A stretch of 64,000 bases of DNA. It comes from Malachius bipustulatus (Eukaryota; Arthropoda; Insecta; Coleoptera; Melyridae). Position 1 is the stretch's first letter; each line of letters opens with the position of its first letter. The DNA is taken from positions 5,216,268 to 5,280,267 of the forward strand of contig OU342639.1 of NCBI GenBank assembly GCA_910589415.1. Direction: 5' to 3'. Positions 45,301 through 58,904 of the stretch are shown here, in pieces. The notes beneath the pieces were generated by a model that was not told the origin of the DNA, ran no database searches, and worked only from the letters and a program-made list of their open reading frames with translations. The translations under genes and the position numbers were made by a program.

Positions 45301-46650
45301 GTCGGTTTTTGACTGATACCTTTTTCGGCAGGGTTCGCAAAAATAGGTTGAGCTGAAGCAAGCTGTCAGACTTAGTATTAAATTCACATGGTTTCCTTCC
45401 ATTAACAAATTAATAATTATGGGTGATTCTTGATCCCGCTTTAGTCCGTCAAAGAAAACATCCTTGCCGTCGCGTCTGTTATAAATTATTATGGCAATGT
45501 TTAAGGTATATAAATAATCTTGTAATTGACGTATCTGGTCTATAGTAGCCCCCTGAGATAAGTCGATACCCGATAACTGACAAAGCCGACGACCCCGCTC
45601 TTCAATTAAGCTTTTATTTTTAACCAGCTTATCGTAATCGACTTTGTCAGTTTTATACGCAACTCCTAAGACTACCGCATATGCTAAGCACATATTATCA
45701 GTGTTACTAACCTCCAACACCCCGCGCTTTTTCTCGCAGAAATCTTGAAATGTTGCCCCAGGCAGTTTAATTCCAGCGCGAAGACGGGGCATCTCGACTC
45801 TATCGATGGCTAGTGTCAGCACCCCCGTGGTGAAGAATGCCGCATTTGACTGCAATATCTTGGCTAGGGTGGCCAATATTACATCCGCCGACAATCTGTC
45901 CTTGCGACGGAATGATATAGCCACTGGCCTTTCCGGGAAGTCTTCGTTGCTGAACAATAGCCCGACTCTGTCGTCGTTGTTGAAATCCCGCATCCCTTGC
46001 TGCAGCACCTCGTCTAAGCCTCTCTAGAAAAATAACACACTTTTAGTATTGTTGTATATATTTTATTTTTATTTTGCATTTTTCTTACCTGAATATAAAC
46101 CAACGGATTCATTGTGGCGTCGTAAGGGTTATATTTGAATGTTATACGACGCCCTGTTAGTTTAAATTTCTTGAAGGTTCTGCAGCTCTCGCCTAGAAGA
46201 GTTACGACGCTTCCAGAGGGCCGCGGGGCTCTTCCAATGCCACTTCCAGAGGGCTGCGGGGCTCTTCCAATACCACTTCCAGATGGGTGCGGGACTGAAT
46301 CATTATTGCTCCGCCCTGGAGCCTCTTGGAGGTGCGTGGTGGTTTCTTCGGCCATAATCAGTCTGTCGATGTCATCCAACATCCTGCTGCACTCCGCTTC
46401 GTAACTACTGCCTTCACCCTCGAATGCTATTTTATTTAATACAACCTGAACAAAAAAACAAAAAGAAATTGCGTACATGTTTTCATCATGTGCTATGCTA
46501 TATTACCTCTCGGACTATTCGCAGTTGGGGCCCGTTCACAAACACACCCTGCCGGAACATGTTTATTATTTGGGGCAATGTATATACTTGCAATATTTGC
46601 TTATACACAGCCATAATTTGCGACATTGTTAGTCCCTCAACTGTTTCCAT
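42358..46650 (-). pseudogene. POLB: Protein-primed DNA polymerase B of Maverick 2, three exons, two frameshifts
   Basis: Exon 1 is 46650-46507 (ATG start METVEGLTMS), intron 46506-46446, exon 2 46445-46089, intron 46088-46024, exon 3 from 46023, all phase 0. The main part carries Cys-rich fingers, exonuclease motif I FFDLECTQ (about 44975), motif II HNMKGYDGCFLA, motif III YCTEDVNIL, motif A DVCSLYPY (about 43655), motif B NSFWGKFG (about 43065) and motif C YFDTDSVIF (about 42785). So the catalytic residues are all present. Frame changes at about 45085 (five bases shorter than Maverick 1) and about 43925 break it. A full-length product of roughly 1350 residues fits Polinton PolB. It serves as the template for judging lesions in Maverick 1. 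Confidence 0.9.
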
Positions 46651-46867
46651 TGTTTTACAATTTTAATTACTGAAAAACAATAATTGTAATATTTATTACT
46701 AATATATATGCCTTACTTACAATTCGTATTTTAAATCCAATAAACTGTTGGCACTTGTTTCGCGGTTGCAAATGACGAACTATGATGTAATAGTAATCAC
46801 TATTTAATTACTACACGTAATAACTATCACAACACTTGTTTCAACAATAAATGTAGGCTCGATATGA

Positions 46868-47125
46868 ATGCTCTGTACTATCATTCCTGCCTTTATATCC
46901 CTCTCGGTTCCCCCACCACTCTACAAGCTTCGACTTGCCGAATTCCAGAATCGGCGCCGCTGGGCCGGTTACTACCTGACACGCATCGACTTGTCGGTAG
47001 CCGCACACTTTGCGCCTATTACCGATACATGGGAACGGCTGCTTTTTAAAAGGGCCTTTTGTGTTAGTATATTTTATTACCTGCACGCTATGTATAGGGG
47101 TCCCATTACAGCTGTACATTATTAA
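46868..47125 (+). CDS. Small conserved Maverick frame, copy 2
   Basis: This 85-codon frame has a counterpart in Maverick 1 (22692-22955) and reads PPPLYKLRLAEFQNRR, WAGYYLTRIDLSVAAH. The alternative start at 46864 gives a shorter 61-residue frame. The two copies differ by an indel around GATACATGGGA that changes the frame of the C-terminus. No domain is known. It may be upstream untranslated sequence rather than a gene. Confidence 0.22.
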   Translation: MLCTIIPAFISLSVPPPLYKLRLAEFQNRRRWAGYYLTRIDLSVAAHFAPITDTWERLLFKRAFCVSIFYYLHAMYRGPITAVHY

Positions 47126-47214
47126 TACCCCTGTACCTACTTATTATAATCATGATTTAATTTGAAAGATTTATTGCTATGATGTGGCCGGGTCAGAGCC
47201 TGTCGGCTCAGCAT

Positions 47215-47413
47215 TATTATAATGATGATGAATTAGGCATAGGTACCTACTTATAATTATTTAGGTACTTAATTAATATGCTAATACCTACACATACCTA
47301 CATTCTCTAATTACCTATTATAATGATGATTTAGGCATAGGTACCTACTTATAATTATTTAGGTATTTAATTAATAAGAATTGGCGTTGATGTAACGACT
47401 GAAATAAAAATAT

Positions 47414-47450
<37 letters not shown>

Positions 47451-47605
47451 CATAATAATATTATCACACTATTTCCGCCGAACGAATCTCTATTTGTAAT
47501 TAGAGAAGTAATTAGTGTATTTGACGGTAATTAGATTAGGGTTACGGTAATTGTAATTAGGGATAGACGTAATTAGTGTATTTCACGTAACTGTACTTTT
47601 GGTGC
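47215..47605. repeat. Inner part of the right Maverick 2 TIR
   Basis: The reverse complement of 36651-37046, this part lies left of the Copia insertion; the outer part resumes at 60279. It contains the (AAT)n microsatellite near 47410-47440 and the TTTCCGCCGAACGAATC block shared with Maverick 1. Confidence 0.9.
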
Positions 47606-47820
47606 TGTTGGGATTTTTCTATTTTGTATTTTTCAATAAAATAAAACACCACTTTATAATAACGAACTTCCTTTATTTTGTAAATCAATAATAATAATTA
47701 CTCGTCTCTCACGGTCGATTCGCTACTCGCTACTGCCTGCAAGATTGCTTATCATTTTAAGGAAGGAGGCCTCGTCATACATTAGTCAGAGGCGGTTAGG
47801 CGTAAATTCGAATTCTAACA

Positions 47821-48407
47821 CTCCCTCCCGACTAAGCGCCTCTCATATCCTTAAGCAATAAACCAGTAAACCACCGCATCTCAGTTTCAATGTACATAGA
47901 CAAAGACACATTCTTTATCAAGAAAACTAACTTGAAAATTTTATAACTTATACAATAATAATAATTTCAAAACACTAAACAATATAATTCAAATAGACTT
48001 ATTATAACATATTCCCCTTTCGCATCTCAAGTTTACCGAGGTATCTTCCTTCTCAGTTAGTTACCTGTGAAACAAAATATAATTAGTAATTAATTTCCAT
48101 CAGTTACCAAAGGACTGTTAATAAATTTTCCAGCTAAATATTTATGCATCTCGAATGATAGAGGTTTTGTAAATATGTCAGCAATTTGATCCTTTGAAGG
48201 GATCCACTCTATTTTTACTAGATTTTTACAGACTCTTTTACATAGTGTTCTCGCACCTCAGTCATATGTCTTAACTTGTTGCCCCCACTTATTTTGGCAC
48301 TCGCTTCCTCCGCTTTGTTATCGCACCACACTTTTATTGGGCAAAAGATTTATTCAAAATTAATTTCAATGAATTATTCATTGCAATCAATCCCTGACAC
48401 GTCTCAC
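47821..48407. other. 3' end of Copia internal region
   Basis: This stretch contains the polypurine tract (CTCCCTCCC on plus, 47821-47829) and the degraded end of RNase H. No intact frame is seen; pieces around 48300-48420 look like the last Copia residues in other frames. Confidence 0.5.
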
Positions 48408-50879
48408 TCATCGCAACATACTCTGCCTGGCAAGTGGTAAAGGATCGGCGAAACTTGCTTCAGAATAAGCTTGAAGGTCTTCTTTCTCTCCGGTATATCT
48501 TAATTTTAAAGTTTTAGTTCCCTTTAAATATCTGAATACTATTTTGACCATCTGCCAATCACTCTCAGTGGGATTAATTTGGTGTCTGCTTAATACATTC
48601 ACCGCGAAAGAGATATCTGGCCGAGTGGCTCCAGCCAGATATAACAAGCTGCCTATATAGCTTCCCTATAGGGTGCATTGTTCCTCGTCTCGGTTTCTTT
48701 TATTACTTCACAGTCAAAATTCTCTTCTCTTTGTTTTCTTTCTCTGTTAGCTACTTGAGTAGTAACCATAGGGGTTTTCTGTGTGGATATTCTTTATTAA
48801 ATTGAAATTTTTCTAAAATCTTATCTACATATTTTTCTTGGCCAAGTAGAATTTCATGGGACTCCCTATCTCTAGTTATTGTAATTCCCAGAAATTCCTT
48901 TGGTTCTCCTAATTCACTCATCTCAAATTCATTCTTTAATTTTGTTACCACTTCTTTTAATTAAATTACAGGAAATTATTAGGTATGTCGTCTACATATA
49001 ACAATAGAATAAGAATTTTATTTTTCTCTCTCCAGGTAAATAGACACGGCTCAGTTTCATTATTTTGTTAGTCCTACACTCGTCGCTACGTCAGTGAACC
49101 TTTTGTTCCACTTTTTCGGACTAATCCGAAGGCCATACAAGGCTCGTTTTATTTTACAAACTTTGCCCTTTCTCTCCTCCTGCGGAACATTTACTCCTTC
49201 TGGAATTTCCATATAAATTTCCTCATCTATTAAACCGTTTAGAAATGCAGTTTTAACGTCTAATTGACACATCTCTAGATCATACTTATTAACAATGGCA
49301 AAAATAGATCTTATCAAAGGTAATCGAGACACAGGGGCATAGGTTTCACTCAAATCATAGTAATTTTGGTCTTTGAAACCTTCTTATTACAAGTCGTGCT
49401 TTATATTTTGTTCTACCTCCGCTCTCGGTTTTCTTTTTGAATACCCACTTTGAGTCTATGATGTTTGCTCTTCGGTTATTTTTCAATATAGTCGGTCGAT
49501 CGACAAGTGACCATACCTCATTTTTATACATGGATTCCAACTCATCATTTATTGCCTCCTGCCACAAAGAAGACTCCTTAGATTGAACCGCTTCTCTATA
49601 AGACACTGGGTCTTGATTTATTTCCGCAATCATTGCGTGATAAATCCTTTCTTTTGTTTCATTCGTCTTTTTTTCAGTCTCATCATTGAATATAACTGCT
49701 TTTAGAAGCTGACTTCTCTTTTCCTCATCTTTTTCAATACTAGAAAAACTTGTATCATTAACTAGATTTTCAGTTTTCTTTTCAGAGACAGCAAGCTGTT
49801 TCTTTGGTCGACCTCTTTTCTTTTTCGCTTCTCCCTCCGGTTTTAAAGTTCCTTCATTTTGAGATTCATCTCCAGCAAATTCAACTAACCACTTCTCTTT
49901 TTAATTTCAATTTGTTCAACCGGCCAGTCTTTTATGCTGTCTTTCTCATACTTATCTCTATATACTAGTTTTTCATTGAAACGCGCGTCTCTACTTTCAT
50001 AAAATTTGCCTTCTTCAGGTTTTAGGAACTGATATCCAGTAGGTGTGTAACCTACTAGGATCACGCGTCTCCCTTCGCATCTAAATTTAGGACCCGTCTT
50101 TCTTTGAACTTTACTATAAGCAACGCATCCAAACCGTCTCAGCTGACCTATGTCATAATTGTGATTTGGAGCAAATCTTTGTAGTGGCATGACCATGTTA
50201 TTTGACTTATGAGGTGTTCTGTTATAGGCATGCACAGCAGCACTTAGAGCAAGATCCCACATACTTTCAGGTATCTTTGCATCAAATATAATATATGCTC
50301 TTACCTTCTTTTGTATGGTTTGATTAAACCTTTCAGAAACGCCATTATGCTGTGGTGTATTTGGACTTGCAAGTTGCAACTCTACACCTAATCTTTTTAA
50401 GACCTCAATGGTGTAACCACCTGTATACTCTGTACCTTGATCTGTTCTCAAATAACACACTTTCGCATCTCTGCCTAATAAATTTCGAGCGCTTCTAACA
50501 AATGCTTCAAAACAATAACCTGTTTCACTTTTCACCTTCATCGGATATGCCATTGCTACTCTAGAGTTAGTAGTCATCAACAAATACTGCAATAAATCGG
50601 TACCGCTTGGGGTGTGATAACGGAGTAATGGGCTCCATGATATCCGAATGGATAATTTGTAATGGTTCAGTAAGTAGCTCGTCTCCGTACTGAGTTAAAA
50701 GGTAACTTTTTAAACTTTGCCATCATACATACTTCACAATCTAATATTGCCTCATCAAAAATTGCATCATTTAGTTCTTTATTTTCAGGAAATTTTCCCT
50801 GCAAAGCCTTTAGATAGGCGACAGAGGCGTGCCCCAGTCTAACGTGCCAGAGCATAGCCCTATTATTTTTTGCGAACAT
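48408..50879 (-). pseudogene. Copia pol: integrase, reverse transcriptase, RNase H, multiply frameshifted
   Basis: In minus order: 50879-50667 is the GAG-pre-integrase zinc region (LWHVRLGHAS, then CEVCMMAKF); 50592-49885 is the integrase core ([29 protein letters not shown]). Next, 49633-49355 and 49353-49060 are reverse transcriptase (SKWVFKKKTES, QLDVKTAFLNG); 48951-48751 has ELGEPKEFLGI; 48647-48408 is the RNase H connection (YLAGATRPDISFAVN, ending YSEASFAD). At least five frame breaks separate the pieces. The reverse transcriptase DD box region, expected near 48960-49050, is not open in the main frame. Given identical LTRs, these breaks might partly be sequencing indels. Confidence 0.88.
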
Positions 50880-51391
50880 CTTATATTTTTTACTGAATGG
50901 TGACTATATTTGGCAGTTCTACAATAGGTAGCTGGTCTATGTCATGAATTTTCCTGTCCCAGATTGATGTATCAAAATTTGAGTTTTCATAAATGAATTT
51001 CTTTTCACCCCCTGTTTTCTAAATTTTCTAAATTCTCATCTCCAGTTATTATACTATTTTCGTTTAGTATTGTCCCCTCTAATTCCATCTCATTCCCTTG
51101 ACTATTCCTATTTTTACTCTCATCTCTTTGTTGCTCATTAAATTCAAGTTTTTCTTTGGTTTCTTTTAACGTCACACTTCTAGTTTTATACCGGGTGGCA
51201 TTATTCGCATCTCGCTCATTTCCGGTTAAATTAGCCATAATTCTCCTACTTGTAAAGTTATTTTCATTTTTGTTTTTACTTTTGTTTACTTGGAATTCTA
51301 TTATCCAATAAGGTTTATTATATATCCCAGTTATAAAAGATTCATTCGAGATCGGATCGAAAATGTCAATTTTTTGTTATCTAAATAAATA

Positions 51392-53007
51392 CTAAAACCC
51401 ATCTCTGCAAGTTTCCTCAACGATCATAAATTCTCTGATAGTGCTTTGGCATATATTTACGCTCTCGATTTCAAACAACTTATTATTATTTAACACAACT
51501 TCAATATTACCTGCTCCCTCCGTTTTGAGATCTGCTGATGCATTTTTATTAGCACATCTAATCTTACCATAATTTGTCTCATCAAATGATTTAAACATGA
51601 CTTTACTATTAGACAGGTGCTCGGTTGCACCCGAATCGGCAAGAAATCTAGTAAAGATTTTACTTTGATCATGTTCAATTAAGTCATAATAATGATAATT
51701 TGATAAATTAGTGGAAAGTAACTCACCTTTAGCATATTTTGCGTCATTCACGTTTCCGTCTCCACTCTTTTCCTTTTGCTTGTTCTGGTTCTTCTTCCAT
51801 CCTTTCTCATTCCACTTCACGTTCTTGTAGTTACCTCGACCTCTGTAACTTTTAAATCTTTTCGCGTCTCCACTCCTCTCATTCTCATCAAAAGCTTTTC
51901 TTTTAAATCCTCTGTTTTGAGGATCGTTACAATATTTACCACTTCTCGAATTATTATTATACTTGTAATAATGTCCTCTGTTGGAACCATAACTTACCCT
52001 GCCTCTTTCAGACGTTGACTGTTTTATTCTTTTTACTGGACAATCAGCTGCTTTGTGATTAGTAACCCGACCACACTCGTAACATTTTTCCAATCCAGTA
52101 CCTCTGAAACGGCAATTAATTGCTATGTGGCCGATGTCATCGCACTCATAACATCTCTCTTTCGCATCTCGTCTATGAGCTTTTATAACAGCTCTAATTT
52201 CTGATGATGCAGACTGCTTTTTATTAGCTTCCGCTGGCATCAAAAATAATTTCAATTGATCATAACTGAGACCTTCCCCAGTCGAATTCTTTGTCATGAA
52301 TTCTACGGATTGTACTTCAGGAACCGTGATCATAATAGCATTAAAGAACGCATCTCTCTTTTTACCTTCCGATAGTGGCACGACTCCTGATAAGTTTTCA
52401 TAATTTCGAACAACATCTTCGAACTTGTCACAAAAATCAGAAGCATTTTGTTTATTTGGATAGTACTGCATATTATACAGCTGTTTTCGTATTGTAGTTG
52501 ATGAGAGATTGCTCTCACATTTTTTTAATTCTCTGATTTTATTTAAAATTTCTACAGGATCCTTTATCTGAATTACTTTCGAATGATAAGTGTTTGATCT
52601 AAATGATTAATTAAAATATCTCTGACCTTGTATTTATGTTTTTCAACCGTCGCCGCGTCTTTATCTTTATTTGAGGTGATTTCAGGGTCAATTATGTAAA
52701 GTAATTCGTGACTTCTTAATTCAGAGGTAAAGTAATCATAAAAATGTTCGAATTTTGTATTCAATGTTAATTTGTAATCGCGTCTCAGACTCATACCGGA
52801 ATCTTTACTTATTATTTCAAATTTAAGAGTTTCCTTAACTTTATCTGCCAGGTTGTCAGAATCTTCTTTTTCGCGTCTTTCACAAACTAATTTTTCCAAC
52901 TCTCTTTTTACTAATTTCACAATTTCGATGTTCAGTCTCTCACTTTCACTGACAGATCTTGTCTCATCTCTGTCATCCTCATCTCTGATCATATTTTCCG
53001 TCTGCAT
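51392..53007 (-). pseudogene. Copia gag and protease, frameshifted
   Basis: The first piece, 53007-52573, is charged and continues to a region typical of Copia Gag (FEHFYDYFTSELRSHELLY). The second, 52471-51392, has QYYPNKQNASDF, two CCHC zinc knuckles (CYECDDIGHIAINC and CYECGRVTNHKAADC) and the protease active site FLADSGATEHLSN. Gag binds RNA and builds the particle; the aspartic protease cuts the polyprotein. A frame change lies between 52573 and 52471. Between protease and integrase, 51391-50880 is a degraded stretch with a short frame at 51005-51238. Confidence 0.85.
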
Positions 53008-54495
53008 ATAAATGATTACTTATTTTATTGTAATTAGCTCTTATCTCAACTAACTGCCTAGTTACGTCAGCAGTTTTTTTTTTTTTTTTTTTTGTTCCAT
53101 TGCTTTCATCTGCTTGGAAAATGCTGCCTTTTATTTTTCCAATTCATTAATAATAGATTAATGAATTCTTTCCATATTGGAAACACCAGTTTGCGCACCA
53201 ATCAGTGGTTCTTGGTACTGTTTTATCATATTGGTAGACGTGACACAAAACTCTTTTACCACCTTCAATATCTCATCTGATTTGCTTTTCTCATCTGCAA
53301 TCCTAGACGTCAAAGAGTTTAGTTTTTCCACTTCACTACTTGAGGAAGTGATTTTGATTGTCTTTTCTCTACTCATCTCTCTTTCTCGTCTCTCCTCGTC
53401 TTTTTCTACCTCATCTCCACTTTTATCTGTCTCATCTCTTAATAATCTGTCCTCATCTTTCCATCTTGTTTTTCAATCTAATCTGTCACAGCTTTCCACT
53501 CTCTCGCATCCATGGTGCTCTTATCTATTGAACCAGATTTACTACTACTAAAATACACACCTAATTTTCCGTTTTTAAATAAGCGGCGCTCAGTCTGGTT
53601 TACCGTACATCAAGCAAACCAGGCTAAAGCGAGTCATAATTGATATGTAATCTGAACACAAGATAACATAATCAACTACTCGAATAACTTGGACACTGTG
53701 GGACACTCACGTTCCAAGCCCTTCTGTTAGGTTTGTTTAGTATTATATATCAATCAAATTTAGGACACAAAATAAACCTGGTGTCTCTGTATTAATTTCT
53801 TTTGTTATCCTTGATTGTGTACACAAAATACCGCTTAATAATTAACCAACAAACCAACAATATACATTATATAACCAACCTGCTTGATAGGGGTCGCTTC
53901 GCGTCTCTGTGTGGAAGAGCACTCTCTTACCACTGCAGCTAATTGCTACTTCCTCCCCCACATGGTTGTAGTCGAGTTGAAACACTTTTTGGTACCATTC
54001 CACACATCGCTTGAAAATTTTCTCATCACGATCTCCGGAATTAAGATTTTTCACATGCCATGATCATGCAGTGATTTTTATTTTTATTTTATTTAATCCT
54101 GCGTGTCAAATAGACACACACAGATAACTTCCGCTTCATTCAATCATCCCTTCTCGGGATGATATAAAGTTAATTTAATTTGTTAACTTTATTATTTTTC
54201 CTTTTTATTATGTACGTACATATTTTTGCTCATCTCATAATTTTTCTCACCCACATTAACAAAGACAACGCATGCATGCACTCATTTTCAAATTGCGTTA
54301 AGCAATTTTACATTAATTAATGCAATAATTAGTAGGTACTCACGCAGCTCTTGACTTACATCAAGTTCACGATCCATTTCTCCGGCCATTTTCCAATCGC
54401 CCTATGATTAATTATTCACTTCACAATAATAATTATTAAGATCACAACCACTTAAAATTAAATCAAAATTCCTATACTATGGCGCAGTGGAAGCG
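53008..54495. other. Copia leader and degraded 5' region
   Basis: The stretch between the first Gag ATG and the PBS holds a poly(T) run at about 53073-53092 and two small minus frames (53376-53158 and 54054-53842) that I cannot assign. No other gene is seen. It is long for a Copia leader, so an insertion is possible. Confidence 0.4.
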
Positions 54496-54513
54496 TGGGC
54501 GAGGCCCATAACC
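54496..54513 (-). promoter_or_regulatory. Copia primer-binding site
   Basis: On minus, the LTR end CCAACA is followed directly by GGTTATGGGCCTCGCCCA. GGTTATGGGCC matches the type of PBS I know from Copia elements, which use an internal cut of initiator methionine tRNA. It confirms that the right-hand LTR is the 5' LTR. Confidence 0.6.
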
Positions 54514-57500
54514 TGTTGGGATTTTTCTATTTTGTATTTTTCAATAAAATAAAACACCACTTTATAATAACGAACTTCCTGTTAGGATTCACTCAGATCG
54601 GAATACAGACAGGAATGCAAGGAATGCAGACGCGTTAACACCAACAGGAAGGTCTGTTGGTATTAGGAATGTTGCGCATGATGCGTAACATGGGACAAGG
54701 CAGGAAAAGGAGCTAGAAGTCAGTAGTGGTTGTATAACCGTCGTAGAGTCAATATATGAATGTTAATAATATACTTCTTCGTCATTATTGTTATTGTATA
54801 ATTATTATTGAACTGAATAAATAATGTTCCTAATATTTGACAGCGGTGGGATATCCACAAAAATGCCTTTTCTTGGTGAAAGTGAAGTGAAACAAAAATT
54901 TAAGTTTTTAGCAAATTTCCGATGAAATAAATTTTAACATCGGGTGGTATTGGTGCTGTTGTCGGTACTCAAGCGTCTGAGTCGCAGCGCGAGTTTCCCC
55001 GGCGCGGGCCTCGCGTGGGTATTATGTGCTACCTACCTAGGTACTTAAGAGAAGTTCCGCTCCTCCGTTAACAACAATTAAATTTATTAGAAGCTGAATT
55101 TAGTAAATTAAAGGAAAACGGAAGCTCAAGAAATCTTGCAAGAAAACACTGAGTATGAAGTATTAACGTATTATTGGATTGATATCCGACTGGTGTCGGA
55201 AAAATTATAAGGTGGTGAAGCAGTGGTATGTTATGAGAAACAGCATACAAGAATTGACCAAAATTAAAGTTTGCGACGTTCGAAGTTGATGGCACTGCAA
55301 TAAAGTTTATTAATAAGTAGAGTTTGGAGGAGATAAGTTACAAAGATTATTCTGAGATTATTCCTAAAGGTAAGCAGCTATTTTTAGCTAGTGAGTTGAG
55401 AGATGCATGATAGATAATTATGAGTAGATGAAAAGCATGACTAAAGTTGGGGAGCTCTCCAAAGTCCAAATGGACTTACATATTTTGAATTCGATAGGTA
55501 GAAGTAAAGCAAAATAAGCATGAAGCATGAATATAAAGCATGAATTAAGCTGGTATAAAGCATGAAGTAAGCTGAAGTAGAATTGAACCCAAGTAGCATT
55601 TTGGGGTTAATTTGCGTCGATTCGACTTGATTTAGGTATACTACCTATGTAATCTAATTTACCTAACCTAAATTGTGTGAAGTATACCTCGCGAATTTAC
55701 GTGACGAAGATCAAACTAAGAGTAGATATTAAGTACATTATATTCGTCGACGTATTTGGGAATTATCGCTATGAAGTTAAGTGAATTCATAATTTAATTA
55801 TTGCTATGAAGTTAAGGCGATATTACTGAAATATGCACATTCGACGTTAGTCTTAGGTATATAGAATCGACTTGATACTTTGTTTAAATAGGTAAGTACC
55901 TACTAATGTAAACCTAGTGCACATGTAAGTGAGAGAGGGGAAAATAGCCACTAACAAGAGGCCGTGAATTTTAAATAGTTTATATTTTTAAAGTCTCTCA
56001 TTTTCTATCAAATTCTGTCTGATGTAGGTACACTGAAGTTCTGGAGTTCTGGACACACTGTTGGCGCGCAAGGCGCAAGATTAAATTTCTCTTCTTCAGT
56101 CAGTGAGTTTTCTACCCGCACAGCATAAAAGAGTGTTCACGGAATATTGGATATCATAAATGATTAATATTTAATAGTTGGTTTAGAAATAATGTGTAGG
56201 GATGCGAATGCCCGAGTGTCAATTTACATGTCAATGAAATTTTCCCAGGAAACTTATGATTAAAGGTGGTAAATTACAACGCGCCCCGTGAATTAGCAGT
56301 TTAATAAAGTATGTACCTATATAAAAAAAAAAATATTGAAAAATTATATTATAAGTACCTATAGCTTTTTCGTTGTAAAAAAAAAAAATAAAAAATAAAA
56401 TCAGATTTGAAAAGGGGGTTTTATGCAATTACATATTTTAATTTTGTGATTAACTATTGATTAATTATAATGTAAACAATGGAGGCCTCCTAATGATTTT
56501 GCCAAGTGATGAAGACGAATGTAATTAAAATACTTAGGTACTGTGAAGTAGTGAAGGTAATATTTCTTTATGATAAGATTAATAATGGACGTAATGGTTT
56601 GACTACTATGTTAGAATTGTAAAAGAACGTAAGCAGATTCAATCTCTTTCATTATTACATATTTGGTATCGATGTACAATATATCAGTAAAGTAAAGTAT
56701 CATACGCAATCAAGGTCAACTTAATTAGCATAAAGCATCCGACGCACTGAAGAGCCAACGTCCGCTGCGTGAAGGAAATGAAATATCCAGACAAAGGTTT
56801 ACTTTTAAGTTCTTTTAGTACTTTTAGTTTGGTGTATTCTGGTGCTTTTATAACAGATAACAGGTGAGTTAATGTACTCACTAAATGTCCTATTCCTAAG
56901 ATGAGTAGAGTTAGGATAAGCAAAAAGAGTTAAGGAAGAAAGATTATTAAGTAGGTACTTGATAAAGATTATAATTGTTTATGAGCCTTACTGAATAATT
57001 AAATGAACTCACAAGAGATTTATTTAGAGTTAGAAAGAAATTGAATGATGAAGCATGCATAAATCATGAATCCGCATAGAGTTAACGTATGGTCACGCAT
57101 AGAGTTCACGTAGTAAAAGACAGAATCATAATAGGTACTTAAGAGACAAAGGTTAATGAGTACTGAAGATGTCTAAATTGCTGAAACGTTGAAGTAGAGC
57201 TGAGCGTTGATCGTAGAGTTCTGGGAGGCCTGTGTGGCCTGGTCTGTGTGACGAGTAGGCCTGTGTGGCCTGTGCATAGGTTCCAGTCCCTGAGAGAAAG
57301 TCTGTGGCCTGAGAGCGGCTAGGAGACAATAATTGATGCCTGTGTAGTTTGCATGTGTAGGTCAGAGTGGAGGCAAGTGTGGCCTGACTTTGTGTTCCGG
57401 GCGTGAAGGATCGAGGGGATTCTGCGGACCGCCCGCGAGCGAACTTCAGATAGGGAGGATCATGGTGGGTACTGTTGACCATAGCGTGTCTTGGCGCGGA

Positions 57501-58234
57501 AACCTTGGCAAGGCTAGAACCAACGGCTAATGATCAAGATGTCTTGAGTAGAGTAGTGTTTTACGTGTCTTCAGCAGGGTGCTGTCAAAGCACCAGAGGC
57601 TAACAAGAAGGCCAAGAATGCTTAGCGTTAGGTAATGACAAGCTTAGGCAAGCTTTAGGAGGAATAAGACAGTTAAAGACACTTAAGTGTTCTCTTTAGG
57701 AAAGTGAACAGAGACGACGCAAGGTAAGAGAAACGAATTACTTTCTTTTCTTGAAAGTAAAACCTTATTAAGGAAAAACGATCATATATTCAAAAAAAAA
57801 AAAAAAAAGGAAAAATACCTAGACAATACGAAAGTGGAAGGCCTAGTTCAACTGATGAGATATCTGTTAGTGTATTTTATTTATTTATTTATATAATGAG
57901 TTGATTAAAAGCTTTAGAACGACAATATTTTATTTGACAATGATAATTGGTAGTGGTAATTTTGTTGATCGAAAAATTACAGAGGTCAGGTGTTGCGTGT
58001 CTGGACCTGGACTGCCTGGTTATGTGATTGATTACCTTGGACATTTTCCGCTGTTGTCATGTGTAACAATTATTGTGCCCTATTTGCGCTATTAATGAAA
58101 ATAAATTGAACTAACTTAAATTTGGAGGAGTACCTACTGGTATTACTTTTAATGTAGGTACCTATCAGTTTTTGTAAGGCAGGAAAATTATAAGTAAATA
58201 AATTGTCAAACAATCAAATGTAATAGTGTGATAT

Positions 58235-58900
58235 GAAAGTGGAAGGGTGTTCTCGGTGAGGAGATGTAATGCCTGAGAGGAAAGTGGAAGGGTGTTCTCG
58301 GTAAGGAGATGTAATGCCTGAGAGGAAAGAGGAAGGGTGTTCTCGGTGAGGAGATGTAATACCTGAGAGGAAAGAGGAAGTGTGTTGAAAGAGGAAGTGT
58401 GTTATCTGTAGAGATATGTAATGTTTGAGAGGTATACTGCCTGAGAGGAGGAAGGGTGTTCTCAGTGAGGAGATATAATGCCTGAGAGGAAAGTGGAAGG
58501 GTGTTCTCAGTGAGGAGATGTAATGCCTGAGAGGAAAGTGGAAGGGTGTTCTCGGTAAGGAGATGTAATGCCTGAGAGGAAAGTGGAAGGGTGTTCTCAG
58601 TGAGGAGATGTAATGCCTGAGAGGAAAGTGGAAGGGTGTTCTCGGTAAGGAGATGTAATGCCTGAGAGGAAAGTGGAAGGGTGTTCTCGGTAAGGAGATG
58701 TAATGCCTGAGAGGAAAGTGGAAGGGTGTTCTCGGTAAGGAGATGTAATGCCTGAGAGGAAAGTGGAAGGGTGTTCTCGGTGAGGAGATGTAATGCCTGA
58801 GAGGAAAGAGGAAGGGTGTTCTCGGTGAGGAGATGTAATACCTGAGAGGAAAGAGGAAGGGTTTTCTCGGTGAAGATGTAATGCCTGAGAGGAATGAGAA
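58235..58900. repeat. 45-bp tandem array
   Basis: The unit GGAAGGGTGTTCTCGGTGAG plus GAGATGTAATGCCTGAGAGG and AAAGT, 45 bp in all, is repeated about 14-15 times with point differences and one shortened copy near 58380. On minus it reads as a 15-residue peptide repeat (EHPSSFLSGITSPHR) for about 140 codons; this is a consequence of unit length, not evidence of a gene. Confidence 0.9.
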
Positions 58901-58904
58901 GTTG

